A stretch of 18,371 nucleotides of DNA from the NCBI GenBank assembly GCA_964469555.1, contig CAYYAQ010000105.1, forward strand, positions 1-18,371, read 5' to 3'. Source of the stretch: CAYYAQ01 sp964469555 (GTDB taxonomy: Bacteria; Planctomycetota; UBA1135; UBA2386). The notes beneath the pieces were generated by a model. The model saw only the letters and a program-made list of their open reading frames with translations, was not told where the DNA came from and searched no databases. Shown one piece after another: positions 1 to 9,500 of the stretch. How positions within the stretch are numbered: the first letter of the stretch is position 1; each line of letters begins with the position of its first letter. A program made the position numbers and the translations under genes.

Positions 1-388
1 AGCTGATGTCGTCTTCGGTGTCCGGCTGGCCGTCAGGGCCGTAGCTGATGATCTCGTACTTTCCGCGGTTCTCACCGGGACGGATCTCGAACGGGTTGCC
101 CCACGGATCGGTGGGGGGCTCGGACTGGTTCGGGATGTAGGCGTGGCCTCGCTCGTTCTCGGTGATCAGCTCGTCGAACGACTCGGGCAGGCGGCGTTCC
201 TTGATGTAGAACTCCTGCACCGTGTCGTAGAACGTGAGCGCCTGGTTGCGGGCGATGCTCTCCTCCGATTCGGAGAGGTTCTTGATGACGTTGGTGCCGA
301 CGATGGTCGCCAGGAGACCGAGAATGACGATCACGACCAGGATCTCGACCAGGGTGAAGCCGGCTTGTCGGTTCTTGCGATTATTCAT
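1..388 (-). CDS. gspG: Type II secretion major pseudopilin GspG (C-terminus cut by window edge)
   Basis: Major pseudopilin, expected to polymerise into the periplasmic pseudopilus that drives substrates through the GspD secretin. The 129 visible residues begin with a prepilin leader: a short basic stretch, G10, then FTLVE with the conserved Glu at mature position 5 and a hydrophobic helix to about residue 35. G10/F11 is the expected prepilin peptidase cleavage and methylation site. The GspG hallmark DPWGNPF lies at residues 94-100. Near the edge, YEIISYGPDGQPDTEDDI matches the calcium-binding C-terminal loop of GspG, in a shorter form than the enterobacterial one. Only a few residues should be missing. 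It is the fourth gsp gene, 166 bases after gspF, a wider gap than the others in the operon. No good Shine-Dalgarno precedes the ATG (upstream bases CAGTTTACCAAACC), but the start is fixed by the leader peptide. The family call is very secure. Confidence 0.95.
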   Translation of the reverse strand, partial: MNNRKNRQAGFTLVEILVVIVILGLLATIVGTNVIKNLSESEESIARNQALTFYDTVQEFYIKERRLPESFDELITENERGHAYIPNQSEPPTDPWGNPFEIRPGENRGKYEIISYGPDGQPDTEDDIS

Positions 389-554
389 GGTTTGGTAAAC
401 TGGGGTTCAGGATATCGGTTCGCGAGAGCTGCGACTTCGGAAGTGTACCGGACGGGGTCTCGTTATGTCGATTGGACCGGTCCCGTCCCGCGAGTATTGC
501 AGGGATTCGACGGGTCCTGAGTCGTCGGTGGTATCGCCCGAAGGCCTTCCCACG
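389..554. other. gspF-gspG intergenic spacer
   Basis: This 166-base spacer separates gspF from gspG; the other gsp junctions are only 18 and 23 bases. It has no convincing gene on either strand. It contains the perfect 10-base palindrome GGACCGGTCC at 474-483, but no clear terminator or sigma-70 promoter. Its length leaves room for a secondary promoter or an RNA processing site that raises pseudopilin output, which is inference only. Confidence 0.4.
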
Positions 555-1787
555 TCAGTGTTTCACGTTCTGAAGCTGCATCAGCGGCATCACGATGGCG
601 ACGACGATGCAGGCCACGATCGCAGCCAGGGCGACGATGATCAGCGGCTCCAGCATGGATGTGAGCTTCTGGGTGGCGAGGTCGACTTCCTCGTCGTAGG
701 TCTCCGCGACTCGCTCCAGCATCTCCTCCAGGTTGCCGGCCTGTTCGCCGACGCCCACCATGTAGCTCACCATGGGCGGGAACTGGCCCGACAGCTTCAT
801 CGGGGTGCTGATGTCGGTGCCCTCGAGGACGTGGTCGTGGACGTTCGTCAGGGCGTTCGTCAGGACCTTGTTGTCGAGGACGCTCTTGGTCACGTCGATG
901 GCCTGCAACGCCGGCACGCCGGAGCGCAGCAGGGTCGAGAGCGTCGTCGAGAACCGGGCCATGGACTGCTTGCGCAGCAGATCGCCGAAGATCGGGAGTC
1001 GCAGCTTGAACCTGTCCCAGAGCAGGCCGCCCCGGTTGGAGTTGATCGCCAGCTGGAAGATGACCGTCAAGACCAGGGCGCCCATGATCAGGAAGAGCCA
1101 GTAGGCGAGCACGAAATCGCTCGTGGCCATCAGGATCTTGGTCGGCAGCGGGAGTTCATCGCCGCGGGAGCGCAGGAGCTGGGTGATCTTCGGGACGACG
1201 AAGGCCATCAGGATCGAGACCACGACCACGCCCACGATGATCATGATGGCGGGGTAGATCATCGCTGCGCCGACCTTGTTCTTGATCCGCGCCTGGTTCT
1301 GGAGGAATCCAGACAGTCGGACCATCACCAGGTCCAGGGCGCCGGCCGATTCTCCGGCCTTCACCATGTGCGAGTACAGGTTCGAGAAGTACGCGGGGTG
1401 GAGCATCACCGCGTCGCCGAGTGACAGGCCCTGCGTCACCTTCTCGCGGATGTTGCGGAACGTGGCTTCGATCTTCGCGTCTGGCGATTGCTCGATCACC
1501 ATCCGCAGCGTCTCCGTCAGGGGGATGCCTGCCGCGAGGAGCGACGCCATCTGCCGCGTCACCTGGGCGACCTGCTCGTTCCGCAGCTTGTTCGGGAACT
1601 CGACGCCGGTGATGCCCTTGATCGCGATCTTGCGGGTGCTGCGACCGCGTTTCTCCGTGATGTCCGTGACGTAGAGGTTGTTGTCGTTCCGCAGCTTGAT
1701 CCGGGCGTCCCGCGCGGAGTCCGCGTCGACCATCCCCTTGATGGTCTTGTTCGTGTTGTCGACGGCCTTGTAATCGAAGATGGGCAT
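555..1787 (-). CDS. gspF: Type II secretion inner-membrane platform protein GspF
   Basis: Polytopic inner-membrane protein at the base of the type II secretion machine, thought to couple the GspE ATPase to pseudopilus growth. At 410 aa it matches the usual family length. The N-terminus MPIFDYKAVD is typical. Two homologous cytoplasmic GspF domains follow: about residues 72-195, with MVKAGESAGALDLV at 141-154, and about 275-400, with VGVGEQAGNLEEML at 344-357. Three hydrophobic segments lie near 173-200, 229-248 and 380-403, as in other GspF/PilC proteins. It starts 18 bases after the gspE stop. The ribosome-binding site is weak, so translational coupling with gspE is plausible. PilC of type IV pili is the alternative family. 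The gspD-E-F-G order, without a pilT or pilB paralogue, favours type II secretion. Confidence 0.95.
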   Translation of the reverse strand: MPIFDYKAVDNTNKTIKGMVDADSARDARIKLRNDNNLYVTDITEKRGRSTRKIAIKGITGVEFPNKLRNEQVAQVTRQMASLLAAGIPLTETLRMVIEQSPDAKIEATFRNIREKVTQGLSLGDAVMLHPAYFSNLYSHMVKAGESAGALDLVMVRLSGFLQNQARIKNKVGAAMIYPAIMIIVGVVVVSILMAFVVPKITQLLRSRGDELPLPTKILMATSDFVLAYWLFLIMGALVLTVIFQLAINSNRGGLLWDRFKLRLPIFGDLLRKQSMARFSTTLSTLLRSGVPALQAIDVTKSVLDNKVLTNALTNVHDHVLEGTDISTPMKLSGQFPPMVSYMVGVGEQAGNLEEMLERVAETYDEEVDLATQKLTSMLEPLIIVALAAIVACIVVAIVMPLMQLQNVKH

Positions 1788-1805
1788 CTTTGTGGAGCTG
1801 CTGAG

Positions 1806-3518
1806 CTAAGCGATGTCGAGCTGCGTGACGCGCAGGATCTCCTCTGGAGTGGTCACTCCGTCGAGCAACTTGTCGGTGCCGTCCATGCGGAGCGTGCGCA
1901 GACCGCGCTGGATCGCGCCGCGCTTGATCGCGCTGGCGGAGGCCTTGTCGATGATCTGTTCCTGGATGATGGAGTCGATCGGCATGATCTCGTAGATGGC
2001 GGTCCGACCGGAGAAGCCGGACTTGAAGCACTCGTCACAGCCCTTGCCAACCAGGATCTTCTCGTCTTGGAACTGGGACAACTCGATCTTCAGATCCTCG
2101 AGTTGGTACAAGATGGATTGATCTGGGTTGATCTGTTCCTTGCAGTGCGGGCAGACCGTCCGCACGAGGCGCTGGGCGACCACCATCAGGATCGACGACG
2201 ACACGAGGTAGGGCTCGACACCGATGTCCAGCATTCGCGTGACCGTCGAAGCGGAGTCGTTCGTGTGCACCGTCGAGAACACGAGGTGGCCGGTCAGGGC
2301 CGCGCGGATCGCGATGTCCGCGGTCTCGTTGTCTCGAATCTCACCGACCATCATCACGTCCGGGTCCTGACGCAGGAACGAACGGAGGCCGGCGGCGAAG
2401 GTCAGGCCCTTTTTGGTGTTGACCTGTACCTGGCTGACGCCGTCGAGATTGTATTCGACCGGGTCCTCGATGGTCAGGATGTTCAGGCTCTTCGAGTTGA
2501 TCGCGTCGAGGCCCGCGTAGAGCGTCGTGGTCTTACCGGAGCCGGTCGGGCCGGTCACGAGGATGACGCCGTGGCTGTAGTGGAGGTAGCGGTTGATCGT
2601 CGCCTGGTTCTCCTCGGACAGACCGATCTGATCGATGGTGTAGACCTTCGTCGTCTTGTCGAGGATACGGAAGACCACGCGCTCGCCGTTCTGCACCGGG
2701 ATCGTCGAGATACGCACGTCGACGTCGCCGTCGCCGATGCGGATCGAAGCCCGGCCATCCTGGGGCAGGCGGCGCTCGGCGATGTCCATCTTCCCCATGA
2801 CCTTCACGCGGGAGATGATCGCGTCCTGGGCCTTGCGCGGGATGGACTCCGTGTCGTAGAGCACGCCGTCGACGCGCATCCGAACCTGCAGGCGGTTCTG
2901 GAAGGGGTGCAGGTGGATATCCGAGGCGCGGAGCTTCAGCGCCTGGAACAGCAGCATGTTCACCAGCTTGATGATCGGCGCCTTGTTGGCGACCGACAGC
3001 AGGTCCTCGGACTCCTCCACCTGGTCGGCGAGACCGAGGATGTCCTGTTCCTCGATGTCGACGAGGGCTTCATCCACGCCGTCGGCCTTGTGGCGGTAGG
3101 CGCGGTTGATGAGGTTCGCGATCTCCTGCCGCGGGCAGAGCACGGCTTCGACTTCCGTGCCCATCATCGCCGCGAGGTCGTCCATCGGCTGGACGTCGAG
3201 CGGGCGGTGGGTGGCCACGCGGACGATGTTGCCCTCCTGGCCGAGCGCGACGAGACCGTGCGTCCGGGCGAACTGCACCGGGACGTTGTTGATGAAGTCC
3301 GAGGGAACGCCGACGCCTTCGAGGTCGAGGGCCACTTCGAGACCCAGGAACTCACCGAAGAACTGCATGACCTTGTCCTCGGTCATGAAGCCCTTGTTGA
3401 CGAGGATCTGGTCGATCGATTGCTCGCCGTCCGCTTCGGCCGTGACGACCGCTGATATCTGCTCTTCGTCGAGGCCTGCGCGGCGCAGCAGGGCTTGCCG
3501 GATTCGATCCTGAACCAT
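1806..3518 (-). CDS. gspE: Type II secretion assembly ATPase GspE
   Basis: Cytoplasmic hexameric ATPase that powers pseudopilus assembly. The predicted protein has 570 aa. An N-terminal MshEN/T2SSE_N-type domain covers about residues 1-150. The ATPase core carries Walker A GPTGSGKT (323-330), an aspartate box in TIEDPVEY (349-356), Walker B VMMVGEIRD (388-396) and a His box GHLVFSTVHTND (410-421). A tetracysteine zinc motif uses C456, C459, C494 and C497; this separates GspE/PilB proteins from PilT. The reading frame stays open about 75 codons further upstream, inside gspD. The start at 3518 is chosen because AGGAG lies 9 bases before it and the protein then begins MVQDRIRQALL, like relatives. 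It starts 23 bases after gspD. All catalytic motifs are intact. Confidence 0.96.
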   Translation of the reverse strand: MVQDRIRQALLRRAGLDEEQISAVVTAEADGEQSIDQILVNKGFMTEDKVMQFFGEFLGLEVALDLEGVGVPSDFINNVPVQFARTHGLVALGQEGNIVRVATHRPLDVQPMDDLAAMMGTEVEAVLCPRQEIANLINRAYRHKADGVDEALVDIEEQDILGLADQVEESEDLLSVANKAPIIKLVNMLLFQALKLRASDIHLHPFQNRLQVRMRVDGVLYDTESIPRKAQDAIISRVKVMGKMDIAERRLPQDGRASIRIGDGDVDVRISTIPVQNGERVVFRILDKTTKVYTIDQIGLSEENQATINRYLHYSHGVILVTGPTGSGKTTTLYAGLDAINSKSLNILTIEDPVEYNLDGVSQVQVNTKKGLTFAAGLRSFLRQDPDVMMVGEIRDNETADIAIRAALTGHLVFSTVHTNDSASTVTRMLDIGVEPYLVSSSILMVVAQRLVRTVCPHCKEQINPDQSILYQLEDLKIELSQFQDEKILVGKGCDECFKSGFSGRTAIYEIMPIDSIIQEQIIDKASASAIKRGAIQRGLRTLRMDGTDKLLDGVTTPEEILRVTQLDIA

Positions 3519-3527
3519 GTGGTGTGT

Positions 3528-3532
3528 CTCCT
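3528..3532 (-). promoter_or_regulatory. Ribosome-binding site that decides the gspE start
   Basis: AGGAG on the minus strand, 9 bases before the ATG at 3518. It rules out the longer in-frame start inside the gspD coding region. Confidence 0.75.
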
Positions 3533-3541
3533 GGTGCGCCG

Positions 3542-5791
3542 CTACTTGGGCTGAGGTTGTCGCGGCGCCTGCCGGAAGTTCGGAGCCGGGTCCTCGCTGG
3601 GGGCGTTCTTCTTCCCTGGTCCGTCCTGCACGCGGTCGGGCCGCTTGTAGTTGGGGAATTCGAAGCCAAAGCCGCGGTCCAGATCCTCGACGGTCGAGCC
3701 CGGGTCGTCGAGTACCTCGGCCTTGGCCTTCGCCGGGTTCCACTTCGGATCGACGATCTCCATGCGGCGGTTGCCGATGTAGTGCTGTGCCTCGAGCTTC
3801 TTGCGGGTGCTCAGCTTGTCGAGGTCCGAGAAGTCGTCCTCATCGAGGATGTGGGGCGTCAGGAAGAAGTAGAGGTTCGTCTTGCGCTTCTCCGTCGCGT
3901 GGGTCTTGAACAGCCAACCCAGGAGGGGGATGTCCATGAGGTAGGGGATGCCCGACTTCGTCGTGCTCTCCTGGTCCTCGATCACGCCGCCGATGACCAT
4001 CGTGTGGCCGCTCGGGAGCGTCACCTGGGTCTTGACCTTGCGCGTCGTCTTCACGCCAGGCGTCGCGGCGTTCGGGTCGAACGCGGTGATGAACCGCGAG
4101 ACCTCGAGTTCGACGTTCAGGCGCAGGTAGTTGTTGCTCGAGATCGACGGCGAGATGGTCAGGTTGATACCCGCGCCTTCGAATCCGCCGAAGCTCTGCT
4201 GCGTCGTTGCCGTGCCCTGGTTGGTCTGCTGGGTCGGGCGATCTTCGCGCGATTCGATGAGGGCGTTCTCGTTGTTGTTGACGATTACGCTGGGCAGCGA
4301 GAGGACGTTCGCCTGGTTGTCGTCCTGCAGCGCGTTGATCAATACCGGGATCGCGAAGTCGCCACCGCTGATGATGCCTCCCGTGAAGCCGGTCAGCGGG
4401 TTGTCGAAGTCCGGCAACCGCGTGTCCGGCAATCCGTCGTCGTCGGTGTCCTCGAAATTCGACTGGCCGAAGTGACTGAAGCCAAACGGACGGGTGAAGT
4501 CGCCGCTCGCCTTGGTATCCAGCAGGCCGAGCTCGACGCCGAAGCGCTTGAGGTCGCTCGTCGACAGCTCGACGATCGCGCATTCGACCAGCACTTGACG
4601 CTGCCGTTCGTCGAGTTCCTCGATCATGCGGCGCAGCTGGGTGAACTTCGTCGCCGGGGCCGAGATGAGCAGCTTGTTACTCTCCTCGTGGGCGACCACG
4701 ACCGGACGACGGGGACGTCGCGAGGAGGTGGCTTGCTGGCCGGTGCGCGCCTGGTCCTCGGCGGCTTTTTCCTGGTCGAGGAACTGTTTCAGCGTCTCGC
4801 GCAGTTCCTTCGCGAGCACGTTTTGCAGCCGGATGATGTGGGAGTCACCTTCGCTCTCCTCCAGCGGGCGGTCGAGCTGGGCGAGCAAGTCTTTCGCCTC
4901 CGTCACCTGGTCCCGCGTGCCGCTGAGGATCAGGACGTTCGTCGTCACCTGCGCGAGGATCTTCATCTGGATCTGCTGTGCGGCCGGCGTGGGTGCTCCT
5001 GTCGCCGGGCGTTGGCGGGAGCGGTCGCCGAGCAGATCGTTGAGGAGTGGCTCGAGCTCTTCGGCGGCGGCGTGCACCAGACCGACGGTCTCGATGACGA
5101 GGTCGATGACCTCTTCGGGGATGTCGACCAGTCTGAAGAGACGGTACGCGTTGTAGACCTGCGGGCCGTAGCCCTGGACGAGCAGCGACTTCCCGTTACC
5201 CGGGTTGCCGAAGTTCAGGCCGTTGCGACCGCCGCCGGCGGTGAAGAACGGTCGAACCTGCTGGCTGGCCTTCGTCGCGTCGAGGTGCTCGAAGTTGATC
5301 GACGTCAGCACCTGGACACCGGTTTGGTGCTTGTACTGATCGAGGTCTTCCACGGGCACGTAGCTCGAGCCGATGGAGATCTCCTGCACGCGTTGCCCGC
5401 GGCTCGAGATGATGTCCACGAGCTGGGACTCTCCCTCACCGCGGATCACGCAGGCGAAGCCCTTGATGTAGAGCATCGTCTGGAAGAACGCGAAGAACTG
5501 ATCCTTGCGCAGCCGGACGGTGCCGATCCAGAGGATCTTGCTCTGATCGTTCTCGACTTCGGCCTTCGGATAGACGAACAGCTTGCCAGTTTGCCGCTCG
5601 GCGATCTTGATGAAGTCCTTCATCGGCATGCCCTGGTTCTCGTTGACGGTCATGACAATTTCATCACCCTCAATGTCGACCTTGTACGGCGGCTTTTCGT
5701 CCTGCGCGGGCAGGATCGAGGTCAGGGCGCAGAGTAGCGCGAAGGTCCAAGGGAGACGGTTTTTCAAGGTGGCCACGGTTTCGGAGTCCAT
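3542..5791 (-). CDS. gspD: Type II secretion outer-membrane secretin GspD
   Basis: Forms the multimeric outer-membrane channel of the type II secretion system. The predicted protein has 749 aa. A signal peptide covers about residues 1-29 (hydrophobic core WTFALLCALTSILP, then AQ). Periplasmic N0-like and N1-N3 domains span roughly 35-405; N3 includes a basic, low-complexity insert near 348-364. The secretin domain runs from about 410 to 648, with the NVLSLPSVIVNNNENA gate region (495-510) and the family signature IPYLMDIPLLGWLF (615-628). About 100 residues rich in Pro, Gln and Asp follow. An upstream in-frame ATG exists at 5941, but the start at 5791 is preferred: GAGGA lies 6 bases before it and it places the signal peptide at the N-terminus. 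The motif DTDDDGLPD at 448-456 resembles a calcium site. It is the first gene of the gsp operon here; no gspC is visible. Confidence 0.95.
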   Translation of the reverse strand: MDSETVATLKNRLPWTFALLCALTSILPAQDEKPPYKVDIEGDEIVMTVNENQGMPMKDFIKIAERQTGKLFVYPKAEVENDQSKILWIGTVRLRKDQFFAFFQTMLYIKGFACVIRGEGESQLVDIISSRGQRVQEISIGSSYVPVEDLDQYKHQTGVQVLTSINFEHLDATKASQQVRPFFTAGGGRNGLNFGNPGNGKSLLVQGYGPQVYNAYRLFRLVDIPEEVIDLVIETVGLVHAAAEELEPLLNDLLGDRSRQRPATGAPTPAAQQIQMKILAQVTTNVLILSGTRDQVTEAKDLLAQLDRPLEESEGDSHIIRLQNVLAKELRETLKQFLDQEKAAEDQARTGQQATSSRRPRRPVVVAHEESNKLLISAPATKFTQLRRMIEELDERQRQVLVECAIVELSTSDLKRFGVELGLLDTKASGDFTRPFGFSHFGQSNFEDTDDDGLPDTRLPDFDNPLTGFTGGIISGGDFAIPVLINALQDDNQANVLSLPSVIVNNNENALIESREDRPTQQTNQGTATTQQSFGGFEGAGINLTISPSISSNNYLRLNVELEVSRFITAFDPNAATPGVKTTRKVKTQVTLPSGHTMVIGGVIEDQESTTKSGIPYLMDIPLLGWLFKTHATEKRKTNLYFFLTPHILDEDDFSDLDKLSTRKKLEAQHYIGNRRMEIVDPKWNPAKAKAEVLDDPGSTVEDLDRGFGFEFPNYKRPDRVQDGPGKKNAPSEDPAPNFRQAPRQPQPK

Positions 5792-6032
5792 CAGGGGTCC
5801 TCGCCCAATCGAAGGGGTAGCCCTGTGCGACGCGCCCCAAAGGAGGTTTTGCGGCCCGCACGGGCATTCTGGTGCGTCCGTTGACAGGGCAGCTAAGCCT
5901 TTTATTTCGCGGACCGTAGCGAATGAACTTTTTGATTTCACTCTTTCCGTTCCAGGGGCCGGTCTGATCTCCTTGGATCTCGCATCTTGTCAGACTCTTG
6001 AGACAAATCGGCGCCTCGAGTCACGGATTGCC
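5792..6032. promoter_or_regulatory. Divergent intergenic region between gspD and the EIIA gene
   Basis: This 241-base gap must carry the start signals for both the leftward gsp operon and the rightward EIIA gene. It is more AT-rich around 5898-5955 than its surroundings. On the minus strand GAGGA (5798-5802) serves gspD. Position 5839-5847 reads AAAGGAGGT on the plus strand, so the gspD leader carries its complement ACCTCCTTT, which resembles the 3' end of 16S rRNA. No long open frame with protein-like content is present. Confidence 0.6.
5881..5908 (+). promoter_or_regulatory. Candidate sigma-70-type promoter for the EIIA gene
   Basis: A perfect TTGACA (5881-5886) is followed after 16 bases by TATTTC (5903-5908), a poor -10 match with 3 of 6 bases. 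It lies about 125 bases before the EIIA start and in the AT-richest part of the gap. Plausible but weak. Confidence 0.25.
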
Positions 6033-6491
6033 ATGAACCTCTCCCAGATCCTGACTCCTGACGAGATCCTGCTCGGATTCGACGTCCCGGACAAGTGGAC
6101 GGCCATCTCTACCATGGCCGACGTGCTGTGTCGCACCGGACGGCTCCCGCAGACGATGGGGGGTGCAGCCAAGGAGGCTCTCCTGCAACGGGAGCGGCGG
6201 ATGACGACCGGCATGGAGGATGGGATCGCGATCCCCCATGCGGCGCTCGCCGATCTGCCGGAGCTGATCGGCGTCCTGGCAATTGCGCCAGACGGTATTC
6301 CCTTCGAGACCCTTGATGGCGAGCCGGCCCGCATCCTGGTGTGCATGCTGACGCCGAAGCGGGACAAGTTGCTTCACATCCGCACCCTCGCGGAGATCGC
6401 CCGGTTGCTGTCCGACGAGAGCGTGCGGGAGCGGATCTGCCGGTGCGAGACGCCCGCGGCGGTGCTCGACACCATCCGCGCGGCGGAGTAA
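6033..6491 (+). CDS. PTS EIIA domain protein, nitrogen/fructose type (PtsN-like)
   Basis: A single-domain phosphotransferase EIIA of 152 aa, the normal size of EIIA-Ntr. The N-terminus MNLSQILTPDEILLGFDVPD matches the family. The phosphorylation site is H69 in GMEDGIAIPHA, and LLHIRTLAEIARLL (113-126) is the usual C-terminal helix. The reading frame is open far upstream through the divergent gap. The ATG at 6033 is chosen because homology starts there, though the ribosome-binding site is poor. EIIA-Ntr proteins take phosphate from a PTS carrier and usually regulate potassium or nitrogen status instead of moving sugar. No HPr, EI, EIIB/C or rpoN gene lies in the window, so the phosphodonor and target are unknown. 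The next gene starts 9 bases downstream, suggesting co-transcription. The gene symbol is left open because PtsN and FruA-type domains are hard to separate. Confidence 0.88.
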   Translation: MNLSQILTPDEILLGFDVPDKWTAISTMADVLCRTGRLPQTMGGAAKEALLQRERRMTTGMEDGIAIPHAALADLPELIGVLAIAPDGIPFETLDGEPARILVCMLTPKRDKLLHIRTLAEIARLLSDESVRERICRCETPAAVLDTIRAAE

Positions 6492-6500
6492 GCGTAGGGC

Positions 6501-9500
6501 ATGGTACACCTTGCCGCGTGCCTGGCGGGCTTCGGTGGCCTGCTGCTGGAGATGGTGTTCGTGCGTCGGCACGGGTTGCTGATCGGCAACACCGCCGGCG
6601 CCTCGGCGATGGTCTTCGCCTGGTTCCTCCTCGGACTGGGCCTGGGTGGCTTGCTGTTGCCCCGTACCGCGCTGGCGCGGCGGCGCCCCCTCGGCGTGGC
6701 GGCCATCCTCTACGGCGGGGTTGCCGTGACGGCCGCGGCCGGCGATGTGCTGTTGTCCCAGCTTCCGCCGTTGGGATCGGTCCAGGGCGCGGTACTGGCT
6801 CTGCTCGTGCCGGGTCTCCCGGCGCTGCTCATGGGCGGGGCGTTCCCCCTGTTGTTCGCCGTGTTCGACCGGAACGCGCGACCCTGGCGCGCGGCGGTGC
6901 TGGTGGGTGCCAACCTCCTGGGTTCCGTGGTCGCCACGTTCGTCGGCGGCAACTTCGCGATCCCGCTCCTCGGCATGTCGGTCTGCGCGTGGATCGGCGT
7001 TGCGGCGTACGGCGCCACCGCGCTGCTCGTCGCCGTCTTGTCGCGTTTCGAGCGACCGATCGAAGTGGTGGACGATCCGCCGCCGCTCGTCGCGATCGGC
7101 CGCGACGAGGTCACGGTGCTGGCGGCGGGGTTCGTCGTCCTCGCGCTCGAGGTGATGATGCTGCGCCGGCTCCCGTTCTTCCTCGACGGATTCCAGCCGA
7201 CGCTCTCCGGGGTGCTCGCTGCGTGTCTGCTCGGGGCCACGCTGGGCTCGGTGTTCGGGCCGCCCGCGTTCCGCCGCTTGTTCGGCGAACGGGCGGTCGC
7301 GGGGTCGGTGTTCCTCGGCGTGGCCATCGCGGCGCTCGGCCTCCACGAGTGGGCGGCGCCCGCGGTGGGACGGATCGGCGTCGATTCCGACATGGGGTTC
7401 CACCTGCGCATCGTGGCCGCGGCGTTCGTGGCGGCGGGGCTGCCGTTCTTCTGTCTCGGCGCGACGATCCCGCTGTGTCTCGAGCGCTTCGTCCATCCCG
7501 AGACGCGCGCGCCGCTCGCCGGTCGGCTGTTCTTCTTCCAGGGACTCGGTTCGTTGTGTGGCGCGATCACGGTGGGGCAGGTACTGCCGCGGGTGCTGGC
7601 GACGACGTTCTTCGTCTACGGGGTGACCGTGGTCTTGCTGGTCGGGTTGCTCGTCGCGTTGTTCGCCTGGGGGCCGCGGTGGAAACTCGCGTCCGCGGGC
7701 ACCCTCGTCTGGGTTCTCGCCGCAGGCGGCTTCGGACTGACGGGGGGCACGGTGTTCCGGCACGATCCGGCGCCGGTCGCCGGTTCGCGCTACGACCATC
7801 CGGAGCGATACGTGTACCTGGAACACCGCACGGACGAAGTGACGACCGCCTCGGTCGTGTACGACCGTAGGTCACACGGGCTGATCCTGTTTACCGACGA
7901 GTTCCGCGCCGCCTACATCGATCCCGACAGTGGCTACATGAAGGTCCTCGGTCACCTTCCCTTCCTGCTGCGGGAGAACCTGCGCCGCGTCGCCGTGGTC
8001 GCGCTGGGAACCGGGACGACGGCCAATGCAGTCTCGCTCTGGCCCGACCCGGAAGAACTGCACGTCGTGGAGATCTCGCCCGCCGTCGTCTCTCTCGTCG
8101 ACCACTTCGCGAAGGATGGACCGGCGATCGCGCCGGTCCGCGCGCCGTTCGAGGCGGATCCACGCACCCGCACCCACGTCACCGACGGGCGTCGATTCGT
8201 CGCGCGTCGCGACCCGGGCAGCCTGGACCTCATCTCGATGGAACCGCTGCTCCCGTACGCGCCGGGCACCGTCCCCCTCTACACCAGGGAGTTCTACGCG
8301 CACTGCGCCCGCGCCCTGTCCGATCACGGGCTGATGGTGCAGTGGGTGCCGACGCACTCGATGCCAGAGGACTACTTCCGCACGCTGATCGCGACGTTCG
8401 CGCGGGGCTTCGCCCATCACTCGGTCTGGTTGCTCAACCACTCGACGCTCTTGATCGGCTCGAAACACCCGCATCTGCCGCCGATCGACGAGCTTCGCGG
8501 CAGGATGATCGCGATGCCCGTCGCCGTGCGTCGTGACCTGCACGATGCCGGACTGGTCACGGCGGACGACGTGATCGCGGCGATGGTCGGGTCCGATGCG
8601 CTGAGGGTCTGCGATGTGCCCGACCTCGTCGACGACCGACCATTCCTCGAACGGCTGGGATACTGGGGCGCGTCCACGCGGCTGGGGTTCCTCGGTGGCA
8701 ACCTCGCCGTTCTGCGCGAGATCGCGAACCGACCCCGGGAGTGGCCGGGCGTCCGCGAGTGGAGCGGCCTGCGCATGGACCGGTTGCAGGGTCTCTGCGA
8801 TCTCGCGAACGGAACGGTCGCCGGGGACAAGACCGCGAACGCGCTCGCCATCCTGTCGCTGTCGCGCACGCGGGATCGACTCCCAGCGAGCGTGCTCCTG
8901 TACGGTGAGTTGCGTCGCGCGCAGCGCACGTTGGTCGAGAAGGAGGTGCTGCTCGTGGTCGGCGATCGCTCGACCTTCGATTCCCGGGTCGACACCCGGC
9001 GTATCCGCCGGCACCTGACTGGGGATCCGGGTAGTGCGTTCCTCTGGGCCGTGCTCGCGGCGCGGGAGCGCGACAAGCTCGCGCGTCACAACGCGATGCG
9101 CACCGCCCTGGCGCTGGACCCGACGATCTTCGACCAGTGGGCCATGTTGCGGGTCGAGAGGGCGCCAGAGCCCGGCGTCGTCCACGATGGGCCGTTCGCG
9201 GCCATCGCGCTCCTGCCCGAGGGCCGCGACCTCGTCCGCCGGGCTGTCGAGCCGGGCGCGGTGGGCGTGGCGTTCCGGGCGCGGTTTCGCGTGAAAGTGG
9301 GCTACGCGTGCCTGGGGCTCCTGGCGACGGCCCCGCTCGTGAAGGAGCACGGCGCGACGTTTCGCGCCGTGCTCGACCCTGCGTTCTTGACGTTCGCGGT
9401 GATCGCGGTGCGCGCGCGGGAAGGCGACGTGGTCCGCGAGATCCTCCCGCTATGGCGTCGTGATCTGCCGATCCCCGAGGGTCTCGACGCACTCCTGCGG

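Noticed and set aside
474..483. Palindrome GGACCGGTCC in the gspF-gspG spacer as an operator
   Set aside because: A single 10-base palindrome is expected by chance in GC-rich DNA and has no partner site.
143..520. Plus-strand frame of 125 codons over gspG and the spacer
   Set aside because: Mostly antisense to the pseudopilin gene, with no protein-like features and no ribosome-binding site.
1488..3455. Open frame of 655 codons antisense to gspE and part of gspF
   Set aside because: Same composition artefact; gspE and gspF carry all their family motifs on the other strand.
3524..5737. Open frame of 737 codons antisense to gspD
   Set aside because: Low-complexity composition with no domain; it lies fully opposite a well-supported secretin gene.
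5869..5886. Possible sigma-54 promoter (TGGTGC-N5-TTGACA) before the EIIA gene
   Set aside because: The -12 element has GA in place of GC and the -24 element is imperfect; too weak to call.
5792..5941. Longer GspD start at 5941
   Set aside because: It would put about 50 residues before a clear signal peptide, and the ATG at 5791 has a well-spaced GAGGA.
6021..7826. Open frame of 601 codons antisense to the EIIA and membrane fusion genes
   Set aside because: Extremely rich in Arg, Gln, Glu and His, with no recognisable domain; spans two real genes and their junction.
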